Shown one piece after another: positions 6,621-7,373 of a DNA stretch of 7,373 nucleotides. The notes below the pieces were generated by a model. The model saw only the letters and a program-made list of their open reading frames with translations, did not search any database and was not told the DNA's origin. Source of the stretch: SZUA-430 sp041477875 (lineage in GTDB: Bacteria > Pseudomonadota > Alphaproteobacteria > Micropepsales > Micropepsaceae). Each line of letters starts with the position of its first letter. Position 1 is the first letter of the stretch. The translations under genes were made by a program, and so were the position numbers. The DNA lies in the NCBI GenBank assembly GCA_041477875.1, contig JBGOVA010000208.1, positions 1 through 7,373 on the forward strand, given 5' to 3'.

Positions 6621-7373
6621 ATGTCGACGTCACCGACTCAAACAAGGATCAAGGCTTCGCAACGGACGGCGAGCCCGTCGAGCCTTTCCTGGCAGGATGT
6701 CCGCGACCTTCTTTCAATGACGAACGGCGCGCTGAACATTGCCCATGCGGCACTCGACCGACATGTCGCGGCCGGGCGCGGAGAGCGGCTCGCGATTCGA
6801 TTTCTCGCCAAAGATGGGACGACCAGCGATTTCACCTATGCGGAACTGACCGAGCTCGCGAACAAATTCGCGAACGTTCTGCGCGAAATCGGCGCGCGAC
6901 CTGGAGACCGCATTTTCACGCTTCTGGGACGTGTGCCGGCGCTTTACGCGGCGGCGCTGGGGACCTGGAAGTTCGGCGCGACGTTTTCGCCGCTCTTCTC
7001 GGCGTTCGGTCCGGAACCTGCCCTGTCGCGGCTGCAGATCGGCGATGCGCGCGTTCTCATCACCACGGCGGCGTTCTACAGGAAGAAAATCGCACCCGTG
7101 CGAGGCGCGCTCGCGGGTCTACGTCATATCCTGATCGTGGGTGGCGACGCGGAAACCGTTCCGAACGCAATAGATCTCGATGCGGCGCTGTTGAACGCCG
7201 ACAGCCACTTCGTTACGGTGGAGACCCGTCCGGACGACGTCGCCCTCATTCACTTCACCAGCGGTACGACGGGCAAGCCCAAGGGCGCTGTACATGTTCA
7301 TGAGGCCGTCGTCGCGCACCACCTGACCGGGATACATGCGCTCGACTTTCGGGACGGCGACATCTTCTGGTGC
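6621..7373 (+). CDS. acsA: Acetyl-CoA synthetase-like AMP-forming ligase (N-terminal part, cut by window edge)
   Basis: The first 251 codons of an ANL-superfamily adenylating enzyme are present. It would activate acetate (or a similar short acid) with ATP to acyl-AMP and then acyl-CoA. The frame reads ALNIAHAALDRHVAAGRGER, then DFTYAELTELANKFANVL, GDRIFTLLGRVPALYAAALG and PLFSAFGPEP, the last being typical of the AcsA branch of acetyl-CoA synthetases. The phosphate-binding loop TSGTTGKPKG is at residues 213-222 (7257-7286). The C-terminal domain and catalytic Lys are outside the window. The ATG at 6621 is chosen over the ATG at 6717 because the intervening sequence (SLSWQDVRDLL) resembles the family's N-terminus; the frame is open back to a TAA at 6519-6521. 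The ribosome site is weak (GAGG at 6603-6606, 14 bases away). An FNR/FixK-type site lies upstream. Confidence 0.85.
   Translation, partial: MSTSPTQTRIKASQRTASPSSLSWQDVRDLLSMTNGALNIAHAALDRHVAAGRGERLAIRFLAKDGTTSDFTYAELTELANKFANVLREIGARPGDRIFTLLGRVPALYAAALGTWKFGATFSPLFSAFGPEPALSRLQIGDARVLITTAAFYRKKIAPVRGALAGLRHILIVGGDAETVPNAIDLDAALLNADSHFVTVETRPDDVALIHFTSGTTGKPKGAVHVHEAVVAHHLTGIHALDFRDGDIFWC

Noticed and set aside
6278..7303. Long plus-strand open frame of 341 codons crossing the acetyl-CoA synthetase start
   Set aside because: It is an Arg/Gly/Pro-rich shadow in the wrong frame. The frame beginning at 6621 has clear ANL-family motifs.

Overview
The window looks like chromosomal DNA of a GC-rich proteobacterium. 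My best guess is an alphaproteobacterium of the Hyphomicrobiales type, from the GC-rich codon use, the protein styles (the CBS protein tail, the LOG-family protein, the small malic enzyme) and FNR/FixK-type operators. No 16S rRNA or other marker is present, so this is inference. There are no rRNA or tRNA genes, CRISPR arrays or insertion sequences that I can see.

Layout, left to right. Positions 1-85 hold at most the tail of an upstream gene. A full-length MgtA-type (P3B) cation-transporting P-type ATPase runs rightward at 86-2638, followed by a small tandem-CBS-domain protein (2715-3134). A 179-base convergent gap follows. Two genes then run leftward as an apparent operon: a LOG-family Rossmann protein (5466 to 4672) and a compact malic enzyme (4630 to 3314). 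From about 5467 to 6280 the DNA is partly decayed. It contains the operon's promoter region, a possible remnant of a small rightward gene (5706-5852), and a leftward Blc-type lipocalin lipoprotein gene (6278 to 5762) that is frameshifted and has lost its normal C-terminus. After a 342-base upstream region, an acetyl-CoA synthetase-like gene begins at 6621 and runs off the right edge.

The strongest unannotated signal is regulatory. Three 14-base sites with the core TTGA-N6-TCAA, the half-site arrangement recognised by FNR/FixK/Anr-type regulators, occur at 2635-2648, 5522-5535 and 6489-6502. They lie upstream of the CBS gene, the LOG-malic enzyme operon and the acetyl-CoA synthetase gene respectively. 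My scan by eye of the TTGA occurrences found no other match. The first two fit a class II (about -41.5) activator position with short leaders. The window therefore reads as part of a low-oxygen (microaerobic) response island. It would combine carbon flow to pyruvate and acetyl-CoA (malic enzyme, acetyl-CoA synthetase), an adenylate-sensing CBS module, cation transport, and a nucleotide-processing LOG protein of unknown role. The grouping is supported by sequence; the physiology is inference. I did not find a clearly new multi-gene system.
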